In this document: positions 35,204-46,000 of the stretch, one piece after another | Numbering within the stretch: position 1 is the first letter of the stretch | Layout: the number at the start of each line of letters is the position of its first letter | Assembly: GCF_014841115.1 (NCBI RefSeq) | Contig: NZ_JACYTP010000004.1 | Coordinates: 331,004 to 395,003 of the forward strand | Length of the DNA: 64,000 nucleotides | Origin: Photobacterium arenosum | Lineage (GTDB): Bacteria > Pseudomonadota > Gammaproteobacteria > Enterobacterales > Vibrionaceae | Reading direction: 5' to 3' | Program-made: the position numbers and the translations under genes | The notes under the pieces: generated by a model | What the model was told of the DNA's origin: nothing | The model's database searches: none | The model's input: the letters and a program-made list of their open reading frames with translations, nothing else

Positions 35204-36117
35204 CTATTCCAGCATTACCGACTTATACCATGCCTGCTGCCGAGGCCTTTCCTGCTAACAAAGTGTCGTGGGCCTTTGAACCGCAAAAAGCGGCATTTCT
35301 GATCCACGACATGCAGGAATATTTTGTCAGCTTCTATGAGCGTGACAGCGCCCTGATGCAAACCCTGCTCAGCAATCTGGTGGCCCTGAAAGCCTTCTGT
35401 AAAGCCAACGGTATTCCGGTGATCTACACCGCCCAGCCTAAAGAGCAGAACATGGCAGACCGTGCCTTGCTGAACGACATGTGGGGGCCGGGTCTGAACA
35501 AATCCCCTGAGCTGCAACAAGTGGTTGCGGCGCTGGCGCCGGAAGCGGGCGATACCGTGCTCGACAAATGGCGTTATTCGGCGTTTCAGCGCTCGCCGCT
35601 GGAGCACATGCTCAAAGAGCTGGGCCGTGATCAGCTGCTGATCGGCGGTATTTACGGCCACATTGGCTGCCTGATGACGGCGGTGGACGCTTTTATGCGC
35701 GACATCAAGCCTTTCATGATTGGTGATGCAATTGCCGATTTCTCGCTCGAAGAGCATGACATGGCGCTCAAGTATGTTGCCGGTCGTGCTGGCATGGTGG
35801 TATCGACCGCTGCGCTGATTGGCACAGCTCAACAGGCCAACCCGCCGCACAGTGAATGGCCGGAAGTGCTGACCCGCAGCGGCCTGCTGGCACGCATTGC
35901 CAGACTAGTGGAAGAAGAGGAAGACGAGTTTGATCCGGAAGAGAACCTGATCGACTACGGCCTGGATTCGGTGCAGATCATGTCATTGATCACTGAATGG
36001 CGTAAGCACGGGGTGGTAATGAATTTTGTCCAGCTGGCAGAAACCCCGACCTTTAATCACTGGTGGGGCTTACTGGAACAAGCACTGGACAATGTGAACA
36101 AGGAGGTGCAGGGATGA
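35200..36117 (+). CDS. entB: Isochorismatase with aryl carrier domain
   Basis: A bifunctional 305-residue protein. The N-terminal isochorismatase (to about residue 205; AAFLIHDMQEYFV, KWRYSAFQRSPL, GIYGHIGCLMTA) hydrolyses isochorismate to 2,3-dihydro-DHB and pyruvate. The C-terminal aryl carrier domain (about 225-300) has the phosphopantetheine Ser at S257 in YGLDSVQIM. It presents DHB to the first NRPS. Both flanking genes overlap it by four bases. Confidence 0.95.
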   Translation: MTIPALPTYTMPAAEAFPANKVSWAFEPQKAAFLIHDMQEYFVSFYERDSALMQTLLSNLVALKAFCKANGIPVIYTAQPKEQNMADRALLNDMWGPGLNKSPELQQVVAALAPEAGDTVLDKWRYSAFQRSPLEHMLKELGRDQLLIGGIYGHIGCLMTAVDAFMRDIKPFMIGDAIADFSLEEHDMALKYVAGRAGMVVSTAALIGTAQQANPPHSEWPEVLTRSGLLARIARLVEEEEDEFDPEENLIDYGLDSVQIMSLITEWRKHGVVMNFVQLAETPTFNHWWGLLEQALDNVNKEVQG

Positions 36118-39100
36118 CAGCACTCAATACCGCTCAGCACGGGCTGTGGCTGGGGCACACCCTCAACGAAGACAAGGCGTTGTTTAATACCGCTGAATGT
36201 ATTGTGTTTGACGGCAAAGTGGATGCCGGAAAACTGGAGATGGCTGTACGCCAGGCGGTGGCGGAAAGCGAGTGCCTGTCCTGTTACTACCGCAGCGAGA
36301 ACGAGCAGCCTTACCGGGTTGCGGCCGCTGAGCCTATGGCATTTGCGGTGGTGGATCTCGAACCGTGCGGCGGACAGGACGCCGAGCTCGCAGCAGTGCG
36401 CCGCTGGGCCGAGCAGGATATGACGCTGGCGTTCGATCTTGAGCAGCAGTTGCCCGGCCGCTTTGCCCTGCTGCGCGGCGGGCAGCAGGATTATCTCTAT
36501 AACTGCGTCCACCATATCGCGCTGGATGGTTTTGGCACCACCCTGGTCTTCCAGCGGATCGCTGAGATTTATTCCCTGCTGGTACAGGGTGTACAGGTTA
36601 CGCCATCGCCGTTCGGATCGTTTCAGGCGGTGCTGGATGAAGATCAGCAACGGCGTGACTCCGGCGCCTATGGTAAAGCCCGCCAGTTCTGGCTCGATAC
36701 CCTGGCCGGTAATACCGCGCCTTCATCCTACAGCCGCGATGTGGCGCCGATTGCGGCCCGCTTTCGCCGTCAGAGCAGCACCTTCAGCGACAGCCTCTGG
36801 CAGCAGTGCCAGAGCCTGGCTGATCAGCACCAGCTGACCTGGGTTGATGTTTTCCTCGCCGCGCTTTGTGCGCATCTGCGTCACTACAGCGACACCGAGC
36901 AGGTGGTGCTGGGGATGATGGTGATGAACCGTCTGGGCTCTAAATCGCTGACCGTACCCAGCATGCAGATGAACATAGTGCCGCTGGTGGTCGAGGTCTG
37001 CGGTGGCGACGATCTTCTGAGTGTGGCGCGCAAAGTGGCGGCGCGCAAAAAGAAAATGCGCCGTTTCCAGCACTATCGCTATGAAGATCTGCGCCGTGAC
37101 CTGAACCGGGTCGGCGGCAGTCAGCGTCTGTATGGCGCGCTGATCAATATCATGCCGTTCGATCATCCGTTGCAGTACGGTAACCTGGCAGCCGATACCC
37201 TGAATCTCAGTGCCGGACCGGTGGAAGATCTGACTATCGAGCTGCACAGTAAATCGGAAGGGCTGCCGGTGGTGGACTTTGATGCCAACCCGGCGGTGTA
37301 CGAGCAAGATGAGCTGGCGAACCTGCAACAGGAGCTGCTGAGCCTGCTGGCGAACTGGTTAGCGGCTCCGGGCCAGAGCACAAACACTCTGCTGGGTGGC
37401 TTGCATGCCAAGGCGCGACTGGATGCCATGATTCAAGGTGAAAAACACGGGCAGACTGAGGTGACTTCAGTGCTGGCCGCGATCCGTCGCCATGCCGCTC
37501 AGCACCCGGATACTATCGCGCTTGAGCAGGACGGTATGTCGCTGACCTATCAGAGTCTGATGGAGAGAGCCGATGCCGCCGCCAGCGCCTTACTGACACA
37601 GGGTGTTCAGCCGGGCGAAAAAGTCGGGGTGGCGTTGAGCCGCTCTCTGCCGTGTATCACCACTGTACTGGGGGTGATGCTGAGCGGCGCGGTCTACGTG
37701 CCGCTGGATCCTGAACAGCCGATTGAGCGGCAGAACAGCATTATCAGTCAGGCCGGCATTCGCACCCTGATTACGGAAGCCCAGCACCAGCACCGTCTGT
37801 CGGTACTGCCGGTCTCGATTCAGCTGGCCGGTCATCTGCATGCCGCGCCTGTGGCTTTGCCTGAAACGGCAGACACAGATCTGGCCTACATCATGTTTAC
37901 CTCCGGCTCGACCGGACAGCCAAAAGGCGTGGCCATCAGCCATCATGCGATGAATCACTTCGTGGCCGCCGCCGCCACCCGATATGACATCAACGCGAGC
38001 GATCGCGTGTTGCAGTTTGCGCCGTTTAACTTCGATGCCAGCATTGAAGAAATCTTCGTGACCCTGAGTCAGGGCGCCACGCTGGTACTGCGAACCGACG
38101 CCATGCTCGAATCCATGGCCACCTTCTCTGATTCAATCACCGCCGCCGGGATCAGCCTGCTGGATCTGCCGACCGCGTTCTGGAATGAATGGGTGGTCAG
38201 CTTGCAGGCGGGCACAGCTACCCTGCCGAACACGCTCAAAGGCGTGATTATCGGCGGTGAAGCTGTGTACCCCGAGCCGCTGGCCCAGTGGCAGAAAGTG
38301 GTTGAGCAGGCCGGTATCGCGAACGGCGTGCGTCTGTTTAACACCTATGGCCCGACGGAAACCACGGTAGTGGCTACCTGCAGCGAGCTGCAGAATTTTC
38401 ACGGCCAGCACAGCCAGTTACCTATTGGCCTGCCGCTGTCCGGGGTTGAAGTTCTGGTGCTGGATGCGCAGTCCCGTCCGGCGACCACAGGTGAGCTGGT
38501 TATTCTGGGCGACACCCTGGCGGACGGCTATCTGGGACAGACCCATCCGGCCTTTACCAGCCTGCAGGTGGGTGATGAACAGCGCCGGGCTTATCGCACC
38601 GGCGATCGGGTCACTATAACAGATGGTCAGCTGATTTATCTGGGGCGTATTGATAACGAGTTCAAAATCAGTGGTTACCGCATTCAGCCGGGCGAAGTGG
38701 AATCCCATCTGCTGGCTCTGGACGGGATCGACGAAGCCTGCGTACAGGGCATGGTGTTCGACAACGGTATCCGCCGTCTGGTGGCTTTTGTGGCCGGTGA
38801 ACAGCACGACAGCCTTGAAGCCCTGAGCATCAAAAAAGCCCTGCAGGAAAACCTGCCTCCGGCCATGATCCCGACCGATTTCCGCTTTTTTGCCAGCCTG
38901 CCGAAAACCGGCAGCAACAAGGTCGATCGCAAAGCTCTGGTGGCTGGCTATCAGAATGACAGCGCCGAGCAGGTGCTGGCGAGCGAAACCGAAAGCCGGG
39001 TCGGCACTGTCTGGCAGCAGATCCTCGGGGTCAGCGCGATTCAGTCGCAGGATAATTTCTTTGAGCTGGGCGGACAGTCCTTGCAGACCATTCAGATTGT

Positions 39101-39236
39101 GAACCGTCTGGGCGCGGAGTTTGACGTCAGCATCAAGGTGTCCGATGTGTTTGACCGCCCGGTACTGAGTGATTTCTGCCGCTATCTCGATGAGATGCAG
39201 CAACAAAGCGAAGACGAAGTGGAGATGGTGTGGTGA
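36114..39236 (+). CDS. NRPS module 1 (C-A-T)
   Basis: A 1040-residue nonribosomal peptide synthetase in EntF style without a thioesterase. The condensation domain (about 1-430) has HHIALDG at 133-139 and should join DHB from EntB to the first amino acid. The adenylation domain (about 460-940) has FTSGSTGQPKG, FNFDASIEEIF, NTYGPTETT and TGSNKVDRK. Reading the GrsA pocket positions by eye gives D-A-E-D-I-G-T-V-V-K; the acidic E and D favour a basic amino acid such as Lys, Orn or Arg. The carrier domain has its Ser at S989 (LGGQSL). There is no epimerase, so an L-residue is incorporated unless epimerised later. Confidence 0.93.
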   Translation: MTALNTAQHGLWLGHTLNEDKALFNTAECIVFDGKVDAGKLEMAVRQAVAESECLSCYYRSENEQPYRVAAAEPMAFAVVDLEPCGGQDAELAAVRRWAEQDMTLAFDLEQQLPGRFALLRGGQQDYLYNCVHHIALDGFGTTLVFQRIAEIYSLLVQGVQVTPSPFGSFQAVLDEDQQRRDSGAYGKARQFWLDTLAGNTAPSSYSRDVAPIAARFRRQSSTFSDSLWQQCQSLADQHQLTWVDVFLAALCAHLRHYSDTEQVVLGMMVMNRLGSKSLTVPSMQMNIVPLVVEVCGGDDLLSVARKVAARKKKMRRFQHYRYEDLRRDLNRVGGSQRLYGALINIMPFDHPLQYGNLAADTLNLSAGPVEDLTIELHSKSEGLPVVDFDANPAVYEQDELANLQQELLSLLANWLAAPGQSTNTLLGGLHAKARLDAMIQGEKHGQTEVTSVLAAIRRHAAQHPDTIALEQDGMSLTYQSLMERADAAASALLTQGVQPGEKVGVALSRSLPCITTVLGVMLSGAVYVPLDPEQPIERQNSIISQAGIRTLITEAQHQHRLSVLPVSIQLAGHLHAAPVALPETADTDLAYIMFTSGSTGQPKGVAISHHAMNHFVAAAATRYDINASDRVLQFAPFNFDASIEEIFVTLSQGATLVLRTDAMLESMATFSDSITAAGISLLDLPTAFWNEWVVSLQAGTATLPNTLKGVIIGGEAVYPEPLAQWQKVVEQAGIANGVRLFNTYGPTETTVVATCSELQNFHGQHSQLPIGLPLSGVEVLVLDAQSRPATTGELVILGDTLADGYLGQTHPAFTSLQVGDEQRRAYRTGDRVTITDGQLIYLGRIDNEFKISGYRIQPGEVESHLLALDGIDEACVQGMVFDNGIRRLVAFVAGEQHDSLEALSIKKALQENLPPAMIPTDFRFFASLPKTGSNKVDRKALVAGYQNDSAEQVLASETESRVGTVWQQILGVSAIQSQDNFFELGGQSLQTIQIVNRLGAEFDVSIKVSDVFDRPVLSDFCRYLDEMQQQSEDEVEMVW

Positions 39237-40033
39237 TGGCAGCGCAGCAGCAAACAGCAATGACCTTCAGCGGTCAGTTCGAGAACAAAGTGGTCTGGGT
39301 GACCGGTGCCGCTCGTGGCATCGGGCACGCGGTCGCCATGAGCTTCCACCAGCTGGGTGCTCAGGTCATCGGCCTGGATATAGATTTCAGCGCTGCACGT
39401 GAAGCGGGCACTGAACACCCGTTTGCCACCTATGAGGTGGATATCAGCAACCCGGATGCAGTCAGAGAAGTGGCGCAGAGGATTCTGGCGGCCTTCCCTG
39501 TGATTGATGTGCTGGCGAATGTCGCCGGGATTTTGCGGATGGGACAGACCGAGGAGCTGTCAGTGGATGACTGGCACACCTGCCTTAACGTCAACGCTTC
39601 CGGTGTGTTTTACCTGCTGCAGCAGGTGATCCCTGTGTTTAAGCAGCAGCGTCACGGCGCTGTGGTGACTGTCAGCTCTAATGCCGCGCACGTTCCGCGT
39701 CAGCACATGACCGCTTATTGTGCCTCCAAGGCGGCGCTGAGCAGCCTGGCCAATTGCGCTGCTCTGGAGCTGGCACCTTATGGCGTGCGCTGCAACCTGG
39801 TGTCACCGGGCTCGACCGATACCCCGATGCAGCGCTCACTGTGGCACAGCGAGGATGCCGAGCAACGCACCATTGCCGGTTTCCCCGAGCAGTTCAAGCT
39901 GGGGATCCCGCTCGGCAAAATTGCTCAGCCACAGGAAATCGCTCAGGTTGTGGTGTTCCTGGCCTCCGATCTGGCCAGCCATGTCACCATGCAGGATATC
40001 GTGGTGGACGGCGGGGCCATTCTTAACGCCTGA
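39236..40033 (+). CDS. entA: 2,3-dihydro-2,3-dihydroxybenzoate dehydrogenase
   Basis: A 265-residue short-chain dehydrogenase that oxidises 2,3-dihydro-DHB to DHB with NAD+. The NAD-binding [11 protein letters not shown] motif, the ANVAGI motif and the catalytic Tyr-Lys in YCASKAAL are present, and the C-terminal [20 protein letters not shown] is typical of EntA. ATG 39236 overlaps the NRPS stop; two in-frame GTG codons just upstream are less likely. Confidence 0.95.
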   Translation: MAAQQQTAMTFSGQFENKVVWVTGAARGIGHAVAMSFHQLGAQVIGLDIDFSAAREAGTEHPFATYEVDISNPDAVREVAQRILAAFPVIDVLANVAGILRMGQTEELSVDDWHTCLNVNASGVFYLLQQVIPVFKQQRHGAVVTVSSNAAHVPRQHMTAYCASKAALSSLANCAALELAPYGVRCNLVSPGSTDTPMQRSLWHSEDAEQRTIAGFPEQFKLGIPLGKIAQPQEIAQVVVFLASDLASHVTMQDIVVDGGAILNA

Positions 40034-40065
40034 GCAGGCGCCTAACAGTGAAACAGGAAAACACA

Positions 40066-43000
40066 ATGACAGACATGATTTCATTTTTGGCGGATCTTGA
40101 GCGCAAAGGCGTCCGGCTGGCACTGAACGAGAAAGGGCAGCTGATCTCTCAGTGCAGCAAGCAGGCACTGACGCCGCAAATCGGACAGCAGATCCGCGAC
40201 AACAAAGACGCCATCATCCGTTGCCTGAGCGCCCGTCAGGCCTATGAGCAACCCATTCCGGTACAACAGGCGGCCTCCGGGCCGCTTTCTTTCTCGCAAA
40301 GCGGCCTGTGGTTTATTGAGCAATATGAAGACAACTCGCATTTGTACAACATGCCGGTGCATTTTCGTCTGACCGGCAAGCTGGATGTCGGCGCGCTGGA
40401 ATACGCCTTCTCGGCACTGGCGCAAAAACATGCCAGTCTGCGAACCCGCTTTCTGCGCAACAGCCAGGGCAAAGGCGAGCAGCATATTGCGCCGCAGACC
40501 GGGCTGACGGTTGTGCACCATGACTTGTCCCATCTGGACAAAGCCGCGCGCGAGCAGGCACTGCTGAAAATGGTCGAGGAAGACATCTACCGGCCGTTTG
40601 ATCTGGAACAGGGCGGCCTGACCCGGGTCGAACTGGTCAGGCTGGGAGAGGAAGAGCATCTGCTGATGCTGACCCAGCACCACATTATTTCAGACGGCTG
40701 GTCGGTGAAAAACATGTTTGCCGATTTCAAGCAGGCGTTTCTGGCCTATCAGAATAACCAGCAGCAGCCGGTGAAACCGACAGCCGTCAACTATATCGAT
40801 TACGCCCACTGGCTCAACTCCCCGGCGTTTCGCGACTATCACGAAGAATTTCGCCCGTTCTGGGTCGAGCGCCTGAAAGGCATCCCGGAAGTGCATGCGC
40901 TGCCGCTGGATAAACCGCGTCCGGCCAGTCACAACAATGACGGTGCGCTGGTGTTCTCTGCCATCTCCTTGCCGAAGTGGCAGCAGTTCCAGCGACTGTG
41001 CCAGCAGAACAGCAGCTCTTATTTTATCGGCCTGCATGCGGTGTTCTCGCTGCTGATGGCCCGTCTGGGCGGCGATAAGGATGTGGTGATTGGTACGCCG
41101 CTGGCCTACCGTGAGCGCGCCGATATCGAAGATGTGGTGGGCTTTTTCGTCAATACCATAGTGCTGCGCACTCAGCTTGATGAGCACCAGAGCTTTGCCG
41201 ATTACCTGCGTTACTGCCGGGAGCAGGATCTGGCGGCGTTTGATCATCAGCTGTTCCGCTTTGAATCGCTTAGTGAAGCGATCGGGGCCGACCGGACCAC
41301 AGCCCTGAACCCTATCTTCCAGATCATGCTGGTCTATCAGGCCAAGGTAGATTTTAACGATCTGATCCCCGGCTGTGGTGCGGTGGAAGAACCCTCGCCG
41401 GTACTGCCGGCAAAAACCGATTTGTCACTGAAAGTCACCGAGCTGGTGGACGGCGTCCGGCTGGAATGGCTCTACAGCAAAGGGGTGTTTGAACACCAGA
41501 CAGTGGCCCGCTTTGCAGACATGTTCCTGACGTTGCTGGACGGCATTCTGGCCGCGCCTCTCGCCAATGTGATGCAGTTGCCTGTGGTGGATGAAGCGCA
41601 TCAGGCCAGCATCGCTCAGGCACTGGCAGGTTTGCCGACCCGCGTCGATGCCCCGCTGCTGATCCACCAGCAGGTGAGCCGTCATGCGGCAGAGTGTCCG
41701 GCTCAGCCGGCCGTGACCGGATTCGACCGGACACTGAGCTATCAGGAGCTGGAGCAGGCAGCGAACCGGCTGGCGCATTATTTACTGGTTCAGCAGTCGC
41801 ATAGCGAAGCGCTGCCCGCGGAGCACAAAATTGGCGTGGTCGCCAGCCGGACCACTCAGTATGCGGTGGCGGCACTGGCGGCCTGGAAAGCCGGTATGAG
41901 CTATGTCCCGCTCGATCCTGCTTATCCGAGCGCCCGGCTGCAACATCTGGTCGATGACGCGCAACTGACTCTGATCATTGCCCCTGACGCGCAGTTTGCT
42001 GAGTCCCATGGCGCGCTGACAGGGGGCAAAGTGATTAATGTCACAGAGACTTCCGTGGCTGAGCCGCTGTCACTGCTGCCCGAGACACCGCCTGCCGTGA
42101 CGGTCGGTGCGGACGATCTGGCCTATGTAATTTATACCTCGGGCTCGACCGGTCTGCCAAAAGGGGTGGAAGTCGAGCACGGCGCGTTTGTTAATGTGCT
42201 GACCGATCATACTGCACGCCTGACGCTGAGCGCAGACAGCGTGATGTTTAATCCTATGTCACTGGCTTTTGATGCCGGGAACATGACGGCCATACTGCCA
42301 TTATTTGCCGGGTCTCAGCTGGTGCTCGGCGAGCCGGATGACACCTTGCTCGATCAGGCCGAGGCACACGGCGCCACGCATATGATCAGCTCGACTGCGT
42401 TGTTTGCCGCCATGGCACCGCGACCGCTCAGCTCGCTCAACATAGTCGCGTTCGGCGGCGAAGCCTGTCCGGCCACTCTGGCGGCCAGCTGGCAGGGTAA
42501 ATTGCGCCTGCTCAATATGTATGGCCCGACCGAGTTCACAGTGACAGCGCTGGTGAAAGAGCTGCAGCCGGGTGAGCCGGTGACTATCGGTCATCCGGTC
42601 AAAAATACTCAGGCACTGATCCTCGATGCGCAGGGCCAGCTGTGCCCAGTGGGTGTTGCGGGTGAACTGTGTCTGACCGGTCTGGGTCTGGCCCGGGGCT
42701 ACCTGAACCAACCCGATCTGACGGCTAAAGTCTTTGTGACCGTTGAGATTGCCGGGCAGAGCGTGCGCTGCTATCGCACCGGTGATAAGGCGCGCTGGCT
42801 CAATAACGGCGAGGTGGAATACCTGGGGCGGATGGATCAGCAGGTCAAACTGCGCGGTTACCGGATTGAGCTGGCTGAAATTGAAAGCCAGATCGCCAAA
42901 GTGGCGCCGCAGCTGCATCAGGTGCGGGTGATCGTCGCCGGTGAAGGCGCGCAGCGCCAGCTGGTGGCCTATGCCACTGCAGAAACCTCATCTGCCGTGG

Positions 43001-46000
43001 CTCAGCAGCAGCCGGATCCGGGCCAGATTTTGTCGGCCGCGGCCCGCATTTTGCCTGAGTACATGGTGCCGGCAGAGCTGCTGGTGCTCGATGAATTGCC
43101 ACTGACGGTTAACGGTAAGCTGGATATCAGCCGCCTGCCGGCCCGCCAGCGGGTGACGGGTGAAGGTGCTCAGCCGGAAACGGAGACGGAAGCCCAGGTG
43201 CTGGCTATCTGGCGCGAGGTGCTCAATACCGAGCTGGGCGTGGAAGATGATTTCTTCCGCCTCGGTGGTGACTCAATTCTGAGTATCCAGCTTAACACCC
43301 GTCTGCGTGATGCCGGTTTTGCCTGTACCGTCAAAGATGTGTTTGAAGCCAAGACGGTACGTAAACTGTGCCGGACCCTGGCTGCGCATGCTGAGACGGA
43401 ACGGGCGGTCGATGCTGAGCAGGGTCAGTTGTCCGGCACCTTTGATTTGCATCCGATTCAGCGCTGGTTCGATGCCCAGCCTTTCGCCCGTCCGGCGCAC
43501 TGGAATCAGGCGGTGGTACTGGCGATTCCGGATCTGGATACGGCCCGTTTGACAGACATCATGACCCGCTTACTGGCGCATCATGACGCCTTGCGCCTGC
43601 GGGTGACGGAAGAGGATGGCGTGCGCCGTCAGCGTTATCAGGCCGCTGTTACTGTGCCTGAGCTGACAGAGCTGGATGCGGCCGCCATGACGCAAGATGA
43701 GCTTTATGATGCTCTGACCGCGCTGCAGTCGCAGTTTGATCTTGAGAACGGGCCTGTCATGGCCTGGGCGCGGATCCGTCATCTGCCGGGTGAGGAGGGC
43801 GCGACGTCTCAGACCGGTCTGTTTGTGGCATTGCACCACTGGGTGGTAGATGCGGTGTCCTGGCGGATCCTGGCTGACGATCTGCAGCGGCTGTCGCAAG
43901 GGCTGCCGCTGGCGGATAAAACCTCCAGTTACCGTCAGTGGGGAGAAGCGCTGAAAGACTATGCCGATAACCATCCGGCGCAGTTTGACTACTGGCACAG
44001 CGAGCTTGAGAGCGCCCGTAATGGTGCAGGCAGTGCGCTGCCTGCTACCCGCAATAAAGACAAAGACGGTAACGTCATTCCGAGTCAGGCCATGCTGCAG
44101 CTGGATCAGGCAGAGACCGACCGTCTGGTGGGACCGGCCAATACTGCGTTTAGCACTGAGGTGCGCGACCTGCTGCTGTCGGCCCTGAGCGTGACGCTCA
44201 ATGCGCTGGGCTGGGGTGAGCAGTCAACCGTGATGCTCGAAGGCCATGGCCGGGAGGAGATTGGCGCGCAGCTGGATGTCAGCCGCACCGTGGGCTGGTT
44301 TACCAGTACCTATCCATGCACTGTCGCTGTGCAGCCTTCGCTGGCGGAGACCATCAAACAGGCCAAAGAAGCCCTGCGTCAGATCCCGGATAACGGGGTC
44401 GGTTTCAATGCCCTGCGCTGCTATCACCCTCAGGGTGAGCAGCTGACTTTCTCGCCGGTTGTCTTTAACTATCTCGGCCGTCAGACCCAGAAGCAGGGCC
44501 AGCAGGCTGAGTTGTGGCGTCCTTTGCCTGTGATTCCGGGGCAGACTGCCTCGCCGCTGAACCCGGGCGCGGAGCTGCTCAGTCTGCATGGCGGGATTTA
44601 CGACGGTCAGCTGACGCTGCGCCAGGTCGGGGTGCTGGATCAGGCATTGAGCGAGCAGTTCATGACGGCGTTCAAAGCCAACCTGCTGGCGATGATCCAT
44701 TACTGCGAGCAGCATGCCGAGTCCCACGGACGGCAGTCGACGCCATCGGATTATCCGCTGGTGAGCCTGACGCAGCCGGAGCTGGACAGGCTGAGCAAGC
44801 GGTTTGAGATTGAAGCGTTGCTGCCGGCTTCATCGCTGCAGCAAAGCATGTTTGCCCATCAGCAGCGTTGCCCGGACGATGAAGCCTATCTGCTGCAGAC
44901 GCCGATCCGCTACCGTCAGCTGCTGGATCTGGCGCGTTACCAGCAGGCATGGCAAGCGGTTGTGGCCGCTTACCCGGCTTTGCGCACTGTGCTGAGCGGC
45001 CCTTATCGTGCCGGTAATCAGCTGATCCAGGTGGTACAGCGCCAGCTGGTACTGCCGTTTGAGGTGGTGGATCTGACCGGCGAGGACGATGCCGAGGCGC
45101 TGATCGCCGAATACTGCCAGTATGATCGTCAGCGCGGTATGGCGCTCGATGGCGATGCCTTACTGCGTGTGCGCTGCTTCCGCCTGGACGACGAGGATAT
45201 CCGGGTGATCTTCAGCTGTCACCATGCTGTGATTGACGGCTGGAGCGGTCCGCGTTTGTTTGCGGCGCTGCATCAGGCCTATGAGGCGCTGGCGGATCAC
45301 AATAGCGACGATCTGGCCGCCTTGCTGCCGGTCGATCAGGCCTATCTGGCTCATGCCGAATATGCCAAATCGAGTCAGCCTGAAACCGCTGCCTTCTGGG
45401 CAGGCAAAGCACTGGCAACAGCACAGGCCGATGATTTAAGCCTGCTGTTTGGCCCGGATTTCGCTTCTTCACCGCTGCAGCAACAGCCTGAAATCGTGAA
45501 AACGGTGCTGAGCGCGCAGGACCAGGCGACGCTGCAGCACTTTGCGCGTCAGGTGGGTGTAACCCACAGTACGGTGGCGCAGTTTGCCTGGCACCGTCTG
45601 GTTGCCCGCCTGACCGGCCAGCCATCGAAAACCACCACGATTGTCGGTAACGTGGTGCCGGGGCGTGATGCGTCGGTGGCCGGGATTGCCGCCAGTGTCG
45701 GGCTGTATATCAACACCTTGCCGCTGATCATCCACTGGCAGGATGGCGACTCGCTGGCCAGCCAGCTGACGCAGTTGCAGGGCGAGGCCATGGCGCTGAA
45801 CCAGCATGCGACCCAGTCGCTGATGGCTCTGCAGGCCGGACGTAGCCGCTTGTTTGACAGCGTGTTTGTCTACGAGAACTACCCGCGCGCTGAGGGGAAT
45901 GCCAATCGTCAGAGCGAGACAGCTGACGGGCGACTGCGTCCCGAGTTTGGCCCGGCGTTTGAAAAAGTGGAGATCCCGCTCAGTCTGATCGTCAATGAAG